Positions 1-8,804 are shown, counted from the stretch's first letter. The stretch is 64,000 nt of DNA from Microtetraspora niveoalba (GCF_001570405.1 NZ_BBYM01000008.1:62001-126000); one strand, 5' to 3'. Made by a program: numbers and translations. Notes: a model not told the origin generated them from the sequence alone.

Positions 1-1417
1 CCAGGTCCTCGGCGGACTCGACCTCGCGGCCGCCGAGCTTGGCCGGCGGCGCCGCGCGCAGGCCCGCCATCGCCCGCGCGATGACCGCGAGATCCTCGAC
101 CCGTACGGAGAGCTGGCCGGTGGCGTGCAGGCCGTACCGGCGGGCCTGGTCGTCGAGCAGGTCGAGCAGCGTCCGGCCGTCCCGCCGGGCCCGCGCCGCC
201 AGACCGGCGACCGCGAGCGCCGCCCCGATGCCGTCCTTGTCGTGGACGGGCAGGCCGGCCTCGGAGCCGACGCTGTAGCCCAGCGCCTCCTCGTAGCCGA
301 AGACCAGGCCGGGACCCGCCTTCATGATCCATTTGAAGCCGGTCAACGTCTCCGCGTACCGGACGCCGTGCGCGGCGGCGATCTTGCCCAGGAGCGAGGA
401 CGAGACGATGGTCGTCGCGACCAGGCGGTCGTCTCCCGAGGTGGCGGCCAGCACGTGCTCGGCCAGCAGGCAGCCGAGCTCGTCGCCGGTGAGCATCCGA
501 TAACCGCCGCCGGGGAGCCGCGCTCCGACCGCGCACCGGTCGGCGTCCGGGTCGTTGGCCAGGACGATGTCCGCCCCGATCTCCTCGGCGAGGCCGAGCG
601 CGAGGTCCATCGCCCCCGGCTCCTCCGGGTTGGGGAAGGCGACGGTCGGGAAATCGGGGTCGGGGTCGCGCTGCGCGGCGACCATCTCCGGGGCCGCGAA
701 GCCCAGGCCCAGGAACGCCTCGGCGAGGGTCTCCGCGCCGACCCCGTGCAACGGCGTGTACGCGACGCGGACGTCCCGGGCGTCGCCCACCGGGATGTGG
801 CCGGCCAGCGCCCGCAGATAGGGGGCGACGATCGCCTCGTGCGTGAGGACCTCCCACGAGTAGCCGAGCGGCAGCTCGTCCACCCGGCCGACCGCGTCGA
901 TCGCCCGCGAGATCTCCGCGTCGACCGGCGGCACGATCTGCGCCCCGTCCCCCCAGTAGACCTTGTAGCCGTTGTCGCGGGGCGGGTTGTGCGAGGCGGT
1001 GACCATGACGCCCGCGTCCGCGCCCAGATGGCGTACGGCGAAGGCCAGGACGGGCGTCGGCCACCTGCCGTCCATGACGGACGCCCGAAGGCCCGCGCCG
1101 GTCAGTACGGCCGCGGTGTCCCTGGCGAAGACGTCCGAGTTACGCCGTGCGTCGTAGCCGATCACGACATGCCCGCCGGGGCCGAGGACGCGGGCCAGGC
1201 CGGCGGCGGCGCGCATCACGGTCACCCGGTTCATCCGCGCCGGGCCCGCGCCCAGCTCGCCGCGCAGGCCCGCCGTGCCGAACTCCAGCCGCGCGCCGAA
1301 CCGCGAGGCCAGTTCGTCGTCGTCGTCCCGGGCGAGGATCGCCTCCAGCTCGGCCCGGGTCTCCGGGTCGGGGTCCTGGGCCAGCCACTCCCGCGCCCGC
1401 CGTACGAGATCGCTCAT
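1..1417 (-). CDS. Phosphomannomutase/phosphoglucomutase (3' end outside the window)
   Basis: Alpha-D-phosphohexomutase that moves phosphate between C1 and C6 of a hexose, feeding nucleotide-sugar and cell-wall precursors in the cytosol. The translation starts MSDLVRRAREW at an ATG (1415-1417) and shows the phosphoserine loop TASHNP, the metal-binding loop DPDADR, and GFKW and GYEEALGY segments expected of the family. About 472 codons are present; the family usually has 540-560, so the C-terminal phosphate-binding domain is missing because the gene leaves the window. Purine nucleoside phosphorylase lies 8 bp upstream on the same strand, so the two are probably co-transcribed. In Mycobacterium tuberculosis pmmB and deoD are likewise neighbours. 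Sugar specificity (mannose versus glucose) cannot be read from the sequence. Confidence 0.93.
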   Translation of the reverse strand, partial: MSDLVRRAREWLAQDPDPETRAELEAILARDDDDELASRFGARLEFGTAGLRGELGAGPARMNRVTVMRAAAGLARVLGPGGHVVIGYDARRNSDVFARDTAAVLTGAGLRASVMDGRWPTPVLAFAVRHLGADAGVMVTASHNPPRDNGYKVYWGDGAQIVPPVDAEISRAIDAVGRVDELPLGYSWEVLTHEAIVAPYLRALAGHIPVGDARDVRVAYTPLHGVGAETLAEAFLGLGFAAPEMVAAQRDPDPDFPTVAFPNPEEPGAMDLALGLAEEIGADIVLANDPDADRCAVGARLPGGGYRMLTGDELGCLLAEHVLAATSGDDRLVATTIVSSSLLGKIAAAHGVRYAETLTGFKWIMKAGPGLVFGYEEALGYSVGSEAGLPVHDKDGIGAALAVAGLAARARRDGRTLLDLLDDQARRYGLHATGQLSVRVEDLAVIARAMAGLRAAPPAKLGGREVESAEDL

Positions 1418-1425
1418 CGATGCCC

Positions 1426-2229
1426 CTACAGCTTGTCGACGACCTTGGCCAGCAGCACGCCCATCCGGGCGGCGGTGGCGCGGCCCACCTCCAGGACCTC
1501 CTCGTGGTTGAGCGGCTCGCCCACCAGGCCGGCGCCCGGGTTGGTCACGAGGGAGATGCCGAGCACGTCGGCCCCGGCCTCGCGGGCCGCGATGGCCTCC
1601 AGGACGGTGGACATGCCGACCAGGTCGCCGCCCAGCGCGCGCAGCATCCGGATCTCCGCCGGGGTCTCGTACGTCGGACCGCGGAAGGCGACGTAGACAC
1701 CCTCGGAGAGGGACGGGTCCACCTCGCGGGCGAGGTCGCGCAGCCGGGGGGAGTAGACGGAGGTGAGGTCGACGAACTTCGCCCCGGTGATGGGGTTGTC
1801 CCCGGTCAGGTTGATGTGGTCGCTGATCAGGACGGGGTCGCCCACGTTCTGGGTCTCGGGACGCAGGCCGCCCGCGGCGTTCGTGAGCACCACGGTGCGC
1901 ACTCCGGCGGCGACCGCCGTGCGGACGCCGTGCACGACCGGCTCGACGCCCCGGCCCTCGTAGAGGTGCGTACGGCCGAGCAGGACCAGGGCGTTGCGCC
2001 CGGACGTCGTCCTGATCGCGCGGATGGTGCCCGCGTGCCCGGCGACGGCGGGAGGGGCGAACCCGGGCAGTTTCGTCACGGGGAACTCGGTGACGGTCTC
2101 GCCGATCGCGTCCGCGGCCGGGACCCAGCCCGACCCCATGACGAGGGCGACGTCGAAGGAGCCGATGCCGGTGAGGTTCTTCAGGGTGGCCGCGGCCTCT
2201 GCCGCCAGCGCGTAAGCGTCATTGGTCAC
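1426..2229 (-). CDS. deoD: Purine nucleoside phosphorylase
   Basis: Trimeric-type purine nucleoside phosphorylase that splits inosine or guanosine with phosphate to base and ribose-1-phosphate in purine salvage. Visible family motifs are GSGW near the N-terminus, [15 protein letters not shown] and [11 protein letters not shown]. The product is 267 aa from the GTG at 2227-2229 ([12 protein letters not shown]), a normal length. An ATG at 2319 would add a poorly conserved Arg/Ser-rich extension, so I prefer the GTG. No Shine-Dalgarno precedes it; a TACGCT hexamer ends 8 bases upstream, consistent with a leaderless transcript. The downstream mutase gene follows after 8 bp. Ribose-1-phosphate from this enzyme could be isomerised by such a phosphosugar mutase, which would explain the pairing (inference). 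Confidence 0.92.
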   Translation of the reverse strand: MTNDAYALAAEAAATLKNLTGIGSFDVALVMGSGWVPAADAIGETVTEFPVTKLPGFAPPAVAGHAGTIRAIRTTSGRNALVLLGRTHLYEGRGVEPVVHGVRTAVAAGVRTVVLTNAAGGLRPETQNVGDPVLISDHINLTGDNPITGAKFVDLTSVYSPRLRDLAREVDPSLSEGVYVAFRGPTYETPAEIRMLRALGGDLVGMSTVLEAIAAREAGADVLGISLVTNPGAGLVGEPLNHEEVLEVGRATAARMGVLLAKVVDKL

Positions 2230-2350
2230 GTTCACCGAGCGTACAGAAGCGGATGAACCATCCCCGCCAGAATCCGGCGCGCCCGCCGGAACACGATGAG
2301 ATCTGGCGATATCTGCCAAACCCGGCGAGATCGGACGGGAAGCCGCCGGG

Positions 2351-2803
2351 TCAGTCGCCCAGGGACTTGCAGGGGCGGGTCCGAAGGTGGGTGACGTAGT
2401 CGTCCGGCGCCCCGGCCTTCTCCGCCGCGTCCGCGATGATGCCGAGATGGCGGGCCGACGGCAGGCCGCCCTCGTAGGAGTCGAGGACGTACGTCCAGGC
2501 CAGGACGTCGCCGTCGAGCGTCGCGACGCGGACCCGGACCTTGCGGTAGAAGCCCAGCTCCGTGCCGGTCCACTTGTCGAGCGACGCCTCGTCCCACTCG
2601 GGGACGTCGTACAGGACGACGAAGACCTGGTCGCCGGAGTCCTCGACGATCGTGGCGAGCGCGCCCTCCCAGGCGACGTCCTCGCCGCCGAAGGTCAGCC
2701 GCCAGCCCGATAGCCAACCGATGCCGCGCATCGGCGAATGCGGGGCGCGCTCGGCCATCTGCTTGGGATCCATGTTGCTGCTGTAGGCCGCGTAGACAGG
2801 CAC
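2351..2803 (-). CDS. Gamma-glutamylcyclotransferase-like protein
   Basis: A 150-residue protein of the gamma-glutamylcyclotransferase (GGCT/AIG2) fold. The N-terminus [13 protein letters not shown] carries the Y-x-S-N-M signature of the substrate loop, and the middle contains a G-W/L-x-F-G-G core. Known members cyclise gamma-glutamyl amino acids or remove gamma-glutamyl groups from amines; the substrate here is unknown. I chose the GTG at 2801-2803 because the conserved domain starts there. The ATG at 2845 adds an Arg-rich stretch with no family counterpart. No ribosome binding site is seen, but TAGGCT ends 7 bases before the GTG, as in leaderless promoters. It stands alone between nucleoside phosphorylase and the divergent lpdA. 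Confidence 0.8.
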   Translation of the reverse strand: MPVYAAYSSNMDPKQMAERAPHSPMRGIGWLSGWRLTFGGEDVAWEGALATIVEDSGDQVFVVLYDVPEWDEASLDKWTGTELGFYRKVRVRVATLDGDVLAWTYVLDSYEGGLPSARHLGIIADAAEKAGAPDDYVTHLRTRPCKSLGD

Positions 2804-2810
2804 GGCACGA

Positions 2811-2816
2811 AGCCTA
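2811..2816 (-). promoter_or_regulatory. -10 element of a probable leaderless promoter
   Basis: TAGGCT read on the minus strand fits the actinobacterial -10 pattern TAnnnT and ends 7 bases before the GTG at 2803, so transcription would begin at or next to the start codon. No purine-rich ribosome binding site is present between them. Confidence 0.4.
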
Positions 2817-2954
2817 AACCACGAGGCGCGCCGCCGGACGGCCATGGCGCAGGACCCGCTGACTCCCGGGAAATACGGGGGTTCCCGGCGTAGTCGAACC
2901 CTTACGCATCCCCCTCATCCCTGACTAGCGGGATGATGCGGGAGAATAGGCCAC

Positions 2955-4346
2955 GTGACAAGGATCGTGATCATCGGTGGCGGCCCCGGCGGCTACGAGG
3001 CGGCCCTCGTCGCCGCCCAACTGGGAGCACAGGTCACCGTCGTCGAGCAGGACGGGCCCGGTGGCGCGTGCGTGCTGACCGACTGCGTGCCGTCCAAGAC
3101 GCTGATCGCCACCTCGGTCCGTAAGCAGGCGCTGCTGGACGCGGCCTCGGTCGGCGTCCACTTCGACGGTGGGGCGGACGGCGACACCGGCGGCGTCATG
3201 GTCGAGATGCCGCTCGTGAACAAACGTGTCAAGGAGCTGGCGCAGGCGCAGTCGGCGGACATCGCCGCGCGGCTGGCCGCCGAGGGCGTGGAGGTCATCC
3301 GCGCCAAGGGCCGCCTCGTGGACCCGCAGGTCGTACGGGCGGGGGACCGGACTATCCGGGCCGACGTCGTCATCGTCGCGACCGGCGCGCACCCCCGCGT
3401 GCTCCCGGGCGCCGAGCCGGACGGCGAGCGCATCCTCACCTGGCGGCAGCTCTACGAGCTGCAGGATCTGCCCGAGCACCTGATCGTCGTCGGCTCCGGT
3501 GTGACCGGGGCCGAGTTCGCCGGGGCGTACCGCTCGCTCGGCTCCGAGGTGACCCTGGTCTCCTCCCGGGACCGGATGATGCCGAACGAGGACGCGGACG
3601 CCGCCGAGGTGCTCGAAGAGGTCTACCGGCGCCGCGGCATGAACGTCATGGGCCGGTCCCGCGCCGCCTCCGTCAAGCGCACCGAGCACGGCGTGGTCGT
3701 CACGCTGGAGGACGGCAGGACCGCCGAGGGCAGCCACTGCCTGATGACCGTCGGCATGATCCCCAACACCTCCGGCATCGGTCTGGAGGAGGCCGGCGTC
3801 CGGCTCGACCGGGGCGGCTTCATCGAGGTCGACAAGGTCTCCAGGACCTCGGCGCCCGGCGTGTACGCGGCGGGCGACTGCACCGGCGTGCTCATGCTGG
3901 CCTCCGTCGCCGCCATGCAGGGCCGGATCGCCGTGTGGCACGCCCTGGGCGAGGCCGTGCAGCCGATCCGCCTGGCCACCGTCGCCGCCAACATCTTCAC
4001 CGACCCGGAGATCGCGGCCGTCGGTGTGTCGCAGCGGCAGATCGAGTCCGGCGAGATCGAGGCCAACGTCGTCAAGCTGCCGCTGGCCACCAACGCCAGG
4101 GCCAAGATGCAGGGCTTCAACGACGGTTTCGTCAAGCTCTTCTGCCGCCCCAACACCGGCATCGTGCTCGGTGGCGTGATCGTGGCGTCCCGCGCGTCCG
4201 AGCTCGTCCTCGCACTGTCGGTCGCGGTGCAGCACCGGCTGACCGTCGACCAGCTCGCGCAGACGTTCGCCGTCTACCCCTCGTTGTCGGGGTCGATCAC
4301 GGAGGCGGCCCGCCGCCTCATGTCACCGCTGACCACCGTGATCTGA
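2955..4346 (+). CDS. lpdA: LpdA-type NAD(P)H quinone reductase / flavoprotein disulfide reductase
   Basis: FAD-dependent pyridine nucleotide-disulfide oxidoreductase of 463 aa. The first FAD motif is GGGPGGYEAA (residues 8-17); the CxxxxC redox site is C39-VLTD-C44 followed by VPSK; the NAD(P) motif is GSGVTGAEFA; the second FAD motif includes the YAAGDCTG segment. The C-terminus reads AVYPSLSGSITEA where true lipoamide dehydrogenases have the catalytic HxHPTxxE dyad. As in M. tuberculosis LpdA (Rv3303c), this argues against a lipoamide role and for quinone or related electron-acceptor reduction. Unlike that protein it keeps both redox cysteines. Start is GTG. Its 3' end overlaps the convergent pentapeptide gene by 24 bases. 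Confidence 0.9.
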   Translation: MTRIVIIGGGPGGYEAALVAAQLGAQVTVVEQDGPGGACVLTDCVPSKTLIATSVRKQALLDAASVGVHFDGGADGDTGGVMVEMPLVNKRVKELAQAQSADIAARLAAEGVEVIRAKGRLVDPQVVRAGDRTIRADVVIVATGAHPRVLPGAEPDGERILTWRQLYELQDLPEHLIVVGSGVTGAEFAGAYRSLGSEVTLVSSRDRMMPNEDADAAEVLEEVYRRRGMNVMGRSRAASVKRTEHGVVVTLEDGRTAEGSHCLMTVGMIPNTSGIGLEEAGVRLDRGGFIEVDKVSRTSAPGVYAAGDCTGVLMLASVAAMQGRIAVWHALGEAVQPIRLATVAANIFTDPEIAAVGVSQRQIESGEIEANVVKLPLATNARAKMQGFNDGFVKLFCRPNTGIVLGGVIVASRASELVLALSVAVQHRLTVDQLAQTFAVYPSLSGSITEAARRLMSPLTTVI

Positions 4347-5549
4347 CAGCCGCGTCCTGACGCGGCGCAGCGACGCCCTCCCGTGCTCCACGGCCGAGGC
4401 CGCGCCCTGCAACTCGTGCGGGGTGCGCGCCAGCGTGAGCACGTGCCTGGCCGCCTCGTACGCGTCGAGCGCGGAGCGCCACTCCCGCCGGTCGCCCGGC
4501 TCGGTCGGAGCCCCGTCGTCGCTCAGGCCCAGCTCCGCGTCCATCGTGCTGATCTCGTCGCCGAACCGGGTGAGATCGTCGGCGACCGCCTGGCGCTCCA
4601 GCTCGAAGGCGGCGGCGTCCCGCTTCCTGCGCCGGTGGGCGAGCGCCCAGAAGAGCAGCGTGAGCGCGAGTCCGATGCCGCTGACGACGACCAGGAACAG
4701 GCCCGTCGTCGTCCGTACGGGATCGGTGGCGATGGCCCGGTCGGTCTCGGAGCTCCGGTCGCCGCTCGGGGTGGGCGAGGAAGAGGTGGCGGGGGCGTCG
4801 GCGGGTGTCCCGCGCGAGCCGGCGAGGTTCACGTCCCTCGCCTGGCCGAAGGACGCGCCCTCGACGTTCGCCCCCGTCAGGTCGGCGCCGTCCATCCAGG
4901 CCTGGCCGAGCGACGCCCCGCCGAGGTCAGCGGCGGCGAACACGGCGCTCTCCAGGTGCGCCTGGGTGAGCTTGGCGCCGCGCATCGTGGCCCGGGTGAA
5001 GTCGGCGGTCCGCGCCTTCACCTGCCCGACGATCGCCTTGCTCAGGTCGGCCCCGACGAAGGTGGTGCCGGTGAGGTCGGCCTGGGTCAGCTCCGTCCGG
5101 GCCAGGATGGCGCCGGTGAGGTCGGCGCGCGTCAGATCCGCCTGGCCCGCGTAGGCGTCCTTGAGGTTCGCGCCGCGCAGCTTCGCCTGCTTGCCGTGGA
5201 ACTGGCCGAGGTCCGCGCCGCTGAGGTCGGCTCCGCGCAGGTCCGTGCCCTCGGCGTGGGCGAGGGTCAGATCGGCGTCCCTGAGCGACGCGTCGCGCAG
5301 GATCACCCCGCGCAGGTCCCGGCTGGAGAGGTCGGCGCCGTCGAGGTACGCGCCGGTCAGGTTCGCGCAGCGCAGGTCGTACGGGATGTCGTCGGAGTCG
5401 GTGAAGTCCTCGCCGCGCAGGTCCGGTCCGCTGCCCGGCGTGCAGCCCGCCGACCGCGCCTCGGCCGGGGCCGCTCCCGCGCCGAGTGAGACGGGGAGCG
5501 CGGCGGCCACGGCGGCGAGCACGACGGCCAACGCTCGAAAGCGACGCAA
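4323..5549 (-). CDS. Secreted/membrane pentapeptide-repeat protein with cytosolic helical tail
   Basis: A 408-residue protein starting at TTG (5547-5549) behind a GAGGAGG ribosome binding site. It has a signal peptide (residues 1-32), about 30 tandem A(D/N)LxG-type pentapeptide repeats forming a right-handed quadrilateral beta-helix, then a Ser/Thr/Pro linker, one membrane segment (about 285-305) and an Arg/Lys stop-transfer stretch. The last 100 residues should be cytosolic and are helical. This tail matches the tail of the next upstream gene (5840-7285), sharing FG-x-EI, W-R/Q-x-ALD-x-YE-x-A and a final GR-x-x-L segment. The repeats would face outside the cell, unlike cytosolic gyrase-protecting pentapeptide proteins. 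Function is unknown. Confidence 0.82.
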   Translation of the reverse strand: MRRFRALAVVLAAVAAALPVSLGAGAAPAEARSAGCTPGSGPDLRGEDFTDSDDIPYDLRCANLTGAYLDGADLSSRDLRGVILRDASLRDADLTLAHAEGTDLRGADLSGADLGQFHGKQAKLRGANLKDAYAGQADLTRADLTGAILARTELTQADLTGTTFVGADLSKAIVGQVKARTADFTRATMRGAKLTQAHLESAVFAAADLGGASLGQAWMDGADLTGANVEGASFGQARDVNLAGSRGTPADAPATSSSPTPSGDRSSETDRAIATDPVRTTTGLFLVVVSGIGLALTLLFWALAHRRRKRDAAAFELERQAVADDLTRFGDEISTMDAELGLSDDGAPTEPGDRREWRSALDAYEAARHVLTLARTPHELQGAASAVEHGRASLRRVRTRLSDHGGQR

Positions 5550-5655
5550 CGGAGCCTCCTCGCAAACCTCCAGAGAATGCCCTCAAGTCTCTCGCGGCGA
5601 AGGTAGGGCACACGCCTGATCTGTTCCGAGAGCGCCCCAAAGTGCCGGAAAAGCC

Positions 5656-5687
5656 GGTGACCCCGCACCTGAAGGTACGGGGTCACC
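5656..5687. terminator. Strong hairpin between two related minus-strand genes
   Basis: GGTGACCCCG at 5656-5665 pairs perfectly with CGGGGTCACC at 5678-5687; inside, ACC (5667-5669) can pair with GGT (5674-5676) around a TGAA tetraloop. It lies between the stop of the TPM-like gene (5840) and the start of the pentapeptide gene (5549), both on the minus strand. It most likely terminates the former. There is no U-tract, which is common in high-GC actinobacteria. Confidence 0.6.
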
Positions 5688-5839
5688 TGGTGGAGCCATG
5701 ATCAAGACCGGGCGGCACGCCCACCGGCGGTCACCAAGCCGGTTGCCGGGCGGCCTCCGGGTGCTCCGGTGGCCTGCCGCGAAGCGGGCGGCCCGTCGAC
5801 CTGCGGGTGATCAGCGAACGGCCGGGCCGGTGACTGGCG

Positions 5840-7285
5840 TCACCAGTCACCGCCGCCGAAGTCGCCGCCACCCCAGTCACCGCCGCCGAAGTCGCCTCCG
5901 CCACCCCAGTCACCGCCGCCGAAGTCGCCTCCGCCGCCGCCGAAGTCGCCTCCGCCGCCCCAGTCACCGCCGGAGTCCGCGTTGCCCGCGGCGAGGCCGT
6001 CCGCGTAGCCGTGGCCGTAACCGCCGTGGCCGAAGCCGCCGAACGCGCTGCCGAGCATGGTGCCCACCAGCATGCCGGTCAGCATGTCGCCGCCGCCGAA
6101 ACCGCCGTAGTAGCCGTAGGCGTACGGCTGGTAGGCGGGGCCGGCGTCCCAGTAGGGGCGGCGCTGCCCGTCGACCATGACCTCGCGCATCTGCGGGTCG
6201 AAGCCCCGCTCGACCGCCTCGGCGTCCGCCGCGCAGGCCGGGACCTCGCGCGGCGCGCCGCCGGGAGGAGCCCAGCGGACGTTGCGCGCGGACGGGCCGT
6301 GCTGCGGGTTGAAGAAGCACGGGGGCAGCCGCTCGGGGAGGGGCTGGTTGTTCACGCGGGCCTTGACGCAGGCCAGGGCGTACCGCCCGTCCTCCAGCGT
6401 CGAGGTCACCGTGCGCAGCTCGTCGGCCCGCTTGACGGCCGCCAGCTCGTTCTTGGCCCGCTCGTACGAGTCGAGCGCCCGCTGCCAGTCACCCGAGGTC
6501 TCGGACTGCGGCAACATCTTGACGTCGATGTCCAGCGCGGTGATCTCCTCGCCGAACTTGGTGACGTCCTCCTCGACCGTCTGCTTGACGGCGGCGAGCT
6601 CGGCCGCCTCCTTCTCCTCGCGCTTGCGCTTGGCACGGCGAGAGAACACCCACAAAGCGCCACCTCCCACGACGGCGATGCCGAGAATGACCAGCAGGCC
6701 GGTGCCACCGCCACCGCCGGTGCCGCCCGCGACGCTGCCGTCTCCGAGCCCGTCCTTGGGCTTGCCGGATTTGGCCACGGCGTCGACGCGGTTGACGAAG
6801 TCCTGCATGACCTCGACGGGCTTGCCCTGGTTGTTCGCGGCGGCCCGGTTGGCGAGCTCGCCGGCGAGGCCCTGGGACCTCTTGCCGAGGGCACTCGACC
6901 CGGCGAAGAGGTTCGTCCCGTCGATGACGGCGACGGTGGCCTTCGGGCGGCCCTCCCTCGCCAGGGCGTTGCCCAGGGCGGTGATGTAGGCGCCCGCCTC
7001 CGAGCCGGTGGTGATCGTCCCGTCGGGCAGGGCGACCGCGTAGATCTTGCTGTCCGCGTTCTTCAGCGCGTCACGGATGCCGGACTGGTCCCCGGAGGAC
7101 AGCGGGGATCCGTCCTGAACGTACAGCGGATCCTTCTGGTCCTTCCAATGGGCGAGGACCGCGCTGACATCGGGCGGAGCGGCGGCGGCGTACGCTGCCG
7201 GGCTCCAGGCGAGCAGCGTGAACAGGCCGACGAGGACCGCCGCAACGGCGGCCCCCACGCGGCCCAGCGGATGGGTGATGGTCAC
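5840..7285 (-). CDS. TPM-domain membrane protein with Gly/Trp-rich repetitive C-terminus
   Basis: A 481-residue protein with a signal peptide (to about residue 34, ending AYAAAA) and an extracellular TPM-like alpha/beta domain (about 35-180; the segments YAVALPDG and VAVIDGTNLF fit). A Gly-rich spacer, one membrane helix (about 195-215), a charged helical cytosolic domain and a Gly/Tyr-rich region follow. The end is built from repeats of DFGGGDWGGG. TPM domains occur in membrane-associated quality-control proteins, but no catalytic role can be assigned. GTG start at 7285 has an AAGGAGG site 8 bases upstream. The cytosolic helical part is paralogous to that of the pentapeptide protein downstream (EEI or DEIS after FG, ALDSYE versus ALDAYE), so the two probably contact a common partner. 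Confidence 0.8.
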   Translation of the reverse strand: MTITHPLGRVGAAVAAVLVGLFTLLAWSPAAYAAAAPPDVSAVLAHWKDQKDPLYVQDGSPLSSGDQSGIRDALKNADSKIYAVALPDGTITTGSEAGAYITALGNALAREGRPKATVAVIDGTNLFAGSSALGKRSQGLAGELANRAAANNQGKPVEVMQDFVNRVDAVAKSGKPKDGLGDGSVAGGTGGGGGTGLLVILGIAVVGGGALWVFSRRAKRKREEKEAAELAAVKQTVEEDVTKFGEEITALDIDVKMLPQSETSGDWQRALDSYERAKNELAAVKRADELRTVTSTLEDGRYALACVKARVNNQPLPERLPPCFFNPQHGPSARNVRWAPPGGAPREVPACAADAEAVERGFDPQMREVMVDGQRRPYWDAGPAYQPYAYGYYGGFGGGDMLTGMLVGTMLGSAFGGFGHGGYGHGYADGLAAGNADSGGDWGGGGDFGGGGGDFGGGDWGGGGDFGGGDWGGGDFGGGDW

Positions 7286-7625
7286 GGCGTAAGCCTCCTT
7301 CGCCCTTCAGGACGAACCGTGATGCGTAATTGTTCCTGTCGGGCGAAACCGTATCCGTTCGTGAAACCGTTCCAGCCCGCGTTCCGCCATCTGGCCGTGG
7401 CGTGCGGTCCGGGCGAGGCGCCGCCCGGTCGCCCGCCCCCGGCCCCACTTCGGGGAGGAACCCGGGATCGAAATGGTCACCGGCTGCGGCGAGCCGTCCG
7501 TGTCGCCCGCGTGACCGCGGCCGACCGGGGCGGCCGCCTGAAAGGTCCCTGCCCCTCGACCGCCCCTGCCCGGCACCGGGTCCGGGACACCCGCTACATA
7601 CGCCGCGGACAAGGTGATGCCGGCG
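7286..7625. other. Intergenic stretch upstream of the TPM gene
   Basis: About 340 bp with no convincing gene. It contains the ribosome binding site of the TPM gene at its left edge and a pair of 8-base direct repeats (7345-7370). The rest is ordinary GC-rich spacer reaching to the MarR stop codon. Predicted ORFs crossing it on either strand are Arg/Pro-rich and start or end inside real genes. Confidence 0.5.
7345..7370. promoter_or_regulatory. Direct repeat GAAACCGT x2, possible operator
   Basis: GAAACCGT occurs at 7345-7352 and again at 7363-7370, an 18-base period, about 60-85 bp upstream of the GTG start of the minus-strand TPM gene. This position and spacing suit a dimeric regulator bound near a promoter. 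The regulator is unknown. Confidence 0.3.
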
Positions 7626-8102
7626 TCAGTGTTGTGTGATCGCAGAGAAGTCCCGTACAAAGCGGGTCAAGAGGTGGGCAAAGGCGGCTCGGTCGTCGTC
7701 AGTCCAGCCGGCCGTTGCCTCGGCGATGATCCCGCAGCGGAATGTCCGAATCCGTGCGAGCACGTCCCGCCCCTCGGGGGTGAGGGCCAGCAGCGATCTG
7801 CGGCCGTCGTGCTGGTCGGCCTGACGTCGCAGCAGCCCGGCCTGGAGGGCCTGCGAGGCGAGTCGGCTTGACCTGGGCTGGTCGACGCCGAGCAGGGCCG
7901 CGGCCTCGGTAACGGTCAGTGCCGAGTCCTGGCCTTCGGCCGCCTCGACCACGTCGAGTAGCTCGAAGACCGCGTCGGGCAGCCCGGCGTGCTCGCCGCG
8001 ATGCTTCGCCAGCCCCGCCAGCGCGCGGCGCTGCCGGCTGCGGCGCAAGGCGACGACGGCCGTTTCGATGTCTGCCACATCGGTACTCGGCTTGCCCACC
8101 AC
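7626..8102 (-). CDS. MarR-family transcriptional regulator
   Basis: A 158-residue winged-helix regulator. The recognition region is seen in LTVTEAAALLGVDQPRSSRLASQALQAG followed by the beta-wing QADQHDGRRSLLALTPEG, the classic MarR pattern ending in L-T-x-E-G. Two GTG codons (8100-8102 and 8097-8099) follow a GAGGG site; the second has better spacing. It is divergent from another MarR-like gene with 61 bp between them, and an inverted repeat lies in that gap, so autoregulation and cross-regulation are likely. Ligand and wider targets are unknown; no transporter or enzyme gene is adjacent. Confidence 0.88.
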   Translation of the reverse strand: MVGKPSTDVADIETAVVALRRSRQRRALAGLAKHRGEHAGLPDAVFELLDVVEAAEGQDSALTVTEAAALLGVDQPRSSRLASQALQAGLLRRQADQHDGRRSLLALTPEGRDVLARIRTFRCGIIAEATAGWTDDDRAAFAHLLTRFVRDFSAITQH

Positions 8103-8133
8103 AATCCCTCACTACATAATCAAAGACAACTAG

Positions 8134-8147
8134 ATGTAATTTTACAT
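8134..8147. promoter_or_regulatory. Perfect inverted repeat, probable MarR operator
   Basis: ATGTAA (8134-8139), two bases, TTACAT (8142-8147): a perfect 6-2-6 palindrome of AT-rich sequence in a GC-rich genome. It lies midway between two divergent MarR-family genes and just before the ribosome binding site of the plus-strand one, the size and place expected for a MarR dimer site. Confidence 0.65.
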
Positions 8148-8163
8148 GTGACGTGGAGGGTCC

Positions 8164-8598
8164 GTGGACGCGCCCAAGCCCATCGGCTACTGGCTCAAGC
8201 ACCTGCACAACCTGCTGGAGAAGCAGTTCGACGCGACCCTCGCCGACCTCGGTCTCGGACGCCGGCACTGGCAGATCCTCAACACCCTCGCCCGTGGGGA
8301 AGCGACCCGCGACGAGCTGGCAGCGGCCCTCGCCCCCTTCTGGACGCAGGGTGAGCCGGACCTGGAGAGGGTTCTGGAGGACGTCACCGCCCGCGGCTGG
8401 ACACGGCCCGGCCGCTCCCAGAGGAACCTCCTCGCCCTCTCCGACGAGGGACGCGCCGCTCACGCGCACATCGCGGCACGTGTCGACGCGACCCGCGCAG
8501 CGGTGCTCAAGGACCTGACCCCCGAGCAGTACGCGGAAACCGTACGGATCCTGTCGGTCATGGCAGGCAATGTCGAGGCGGATCTCGCCACCCGGTAG
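8164..8598 (+). CDS. MarR-like winged-helix regulator
   Basis: A 144-residue protein with GTG start 3 bases after GGAGGG. The first half (GYWLKHLHNLLEKQF, then LGRRHWQILNTLARGEATRDELAAAL) has the dimerisation helix and helix-turn-helix of MarR proteins, and LLALSDEGRAAHAHI corresponds to the wing end and following helix. It differs from a typical MarR in a shorter wing and an inserted segment FWTQGEPDLERVLEDV. Similar small actinomycete proteins are usually annotated as MarR regulators. It shares its promoter region with the divergent MarR gene. Confidence 0.75.
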   Translation: MDAPKPIGYWLKHLHNLLEKQFDATLADLGLGRRHWQILNTLARGEATRDELAAALAPFWTQGEPDLERVLEDVTARGWTRPGRSQRNLLALSDEGRAAHAHIAARVDATRAAVLKDLTPEQYAETVRILSVMAGNVEADLATR

Positions 8599-8804
8599 TG
8601 CCGGGGTTCGACGGTGTCCGGCGGTCAGGCCGTGTTCTGACGTGGGCAACGCGATGCACGCATGTCCGGTGGCGGTGGTCCCGGCCCGACTCGGCGGCCG
8701 TGACGTGGTCATCGGGTGGCTCCCATGGGGGATCGGCCGGGGCCGGCCGCGTACGGCCGCGAGGTGCCACCCTGGGCGATGGGGCAGGGATCGCCGGGAA
8801 GGCA

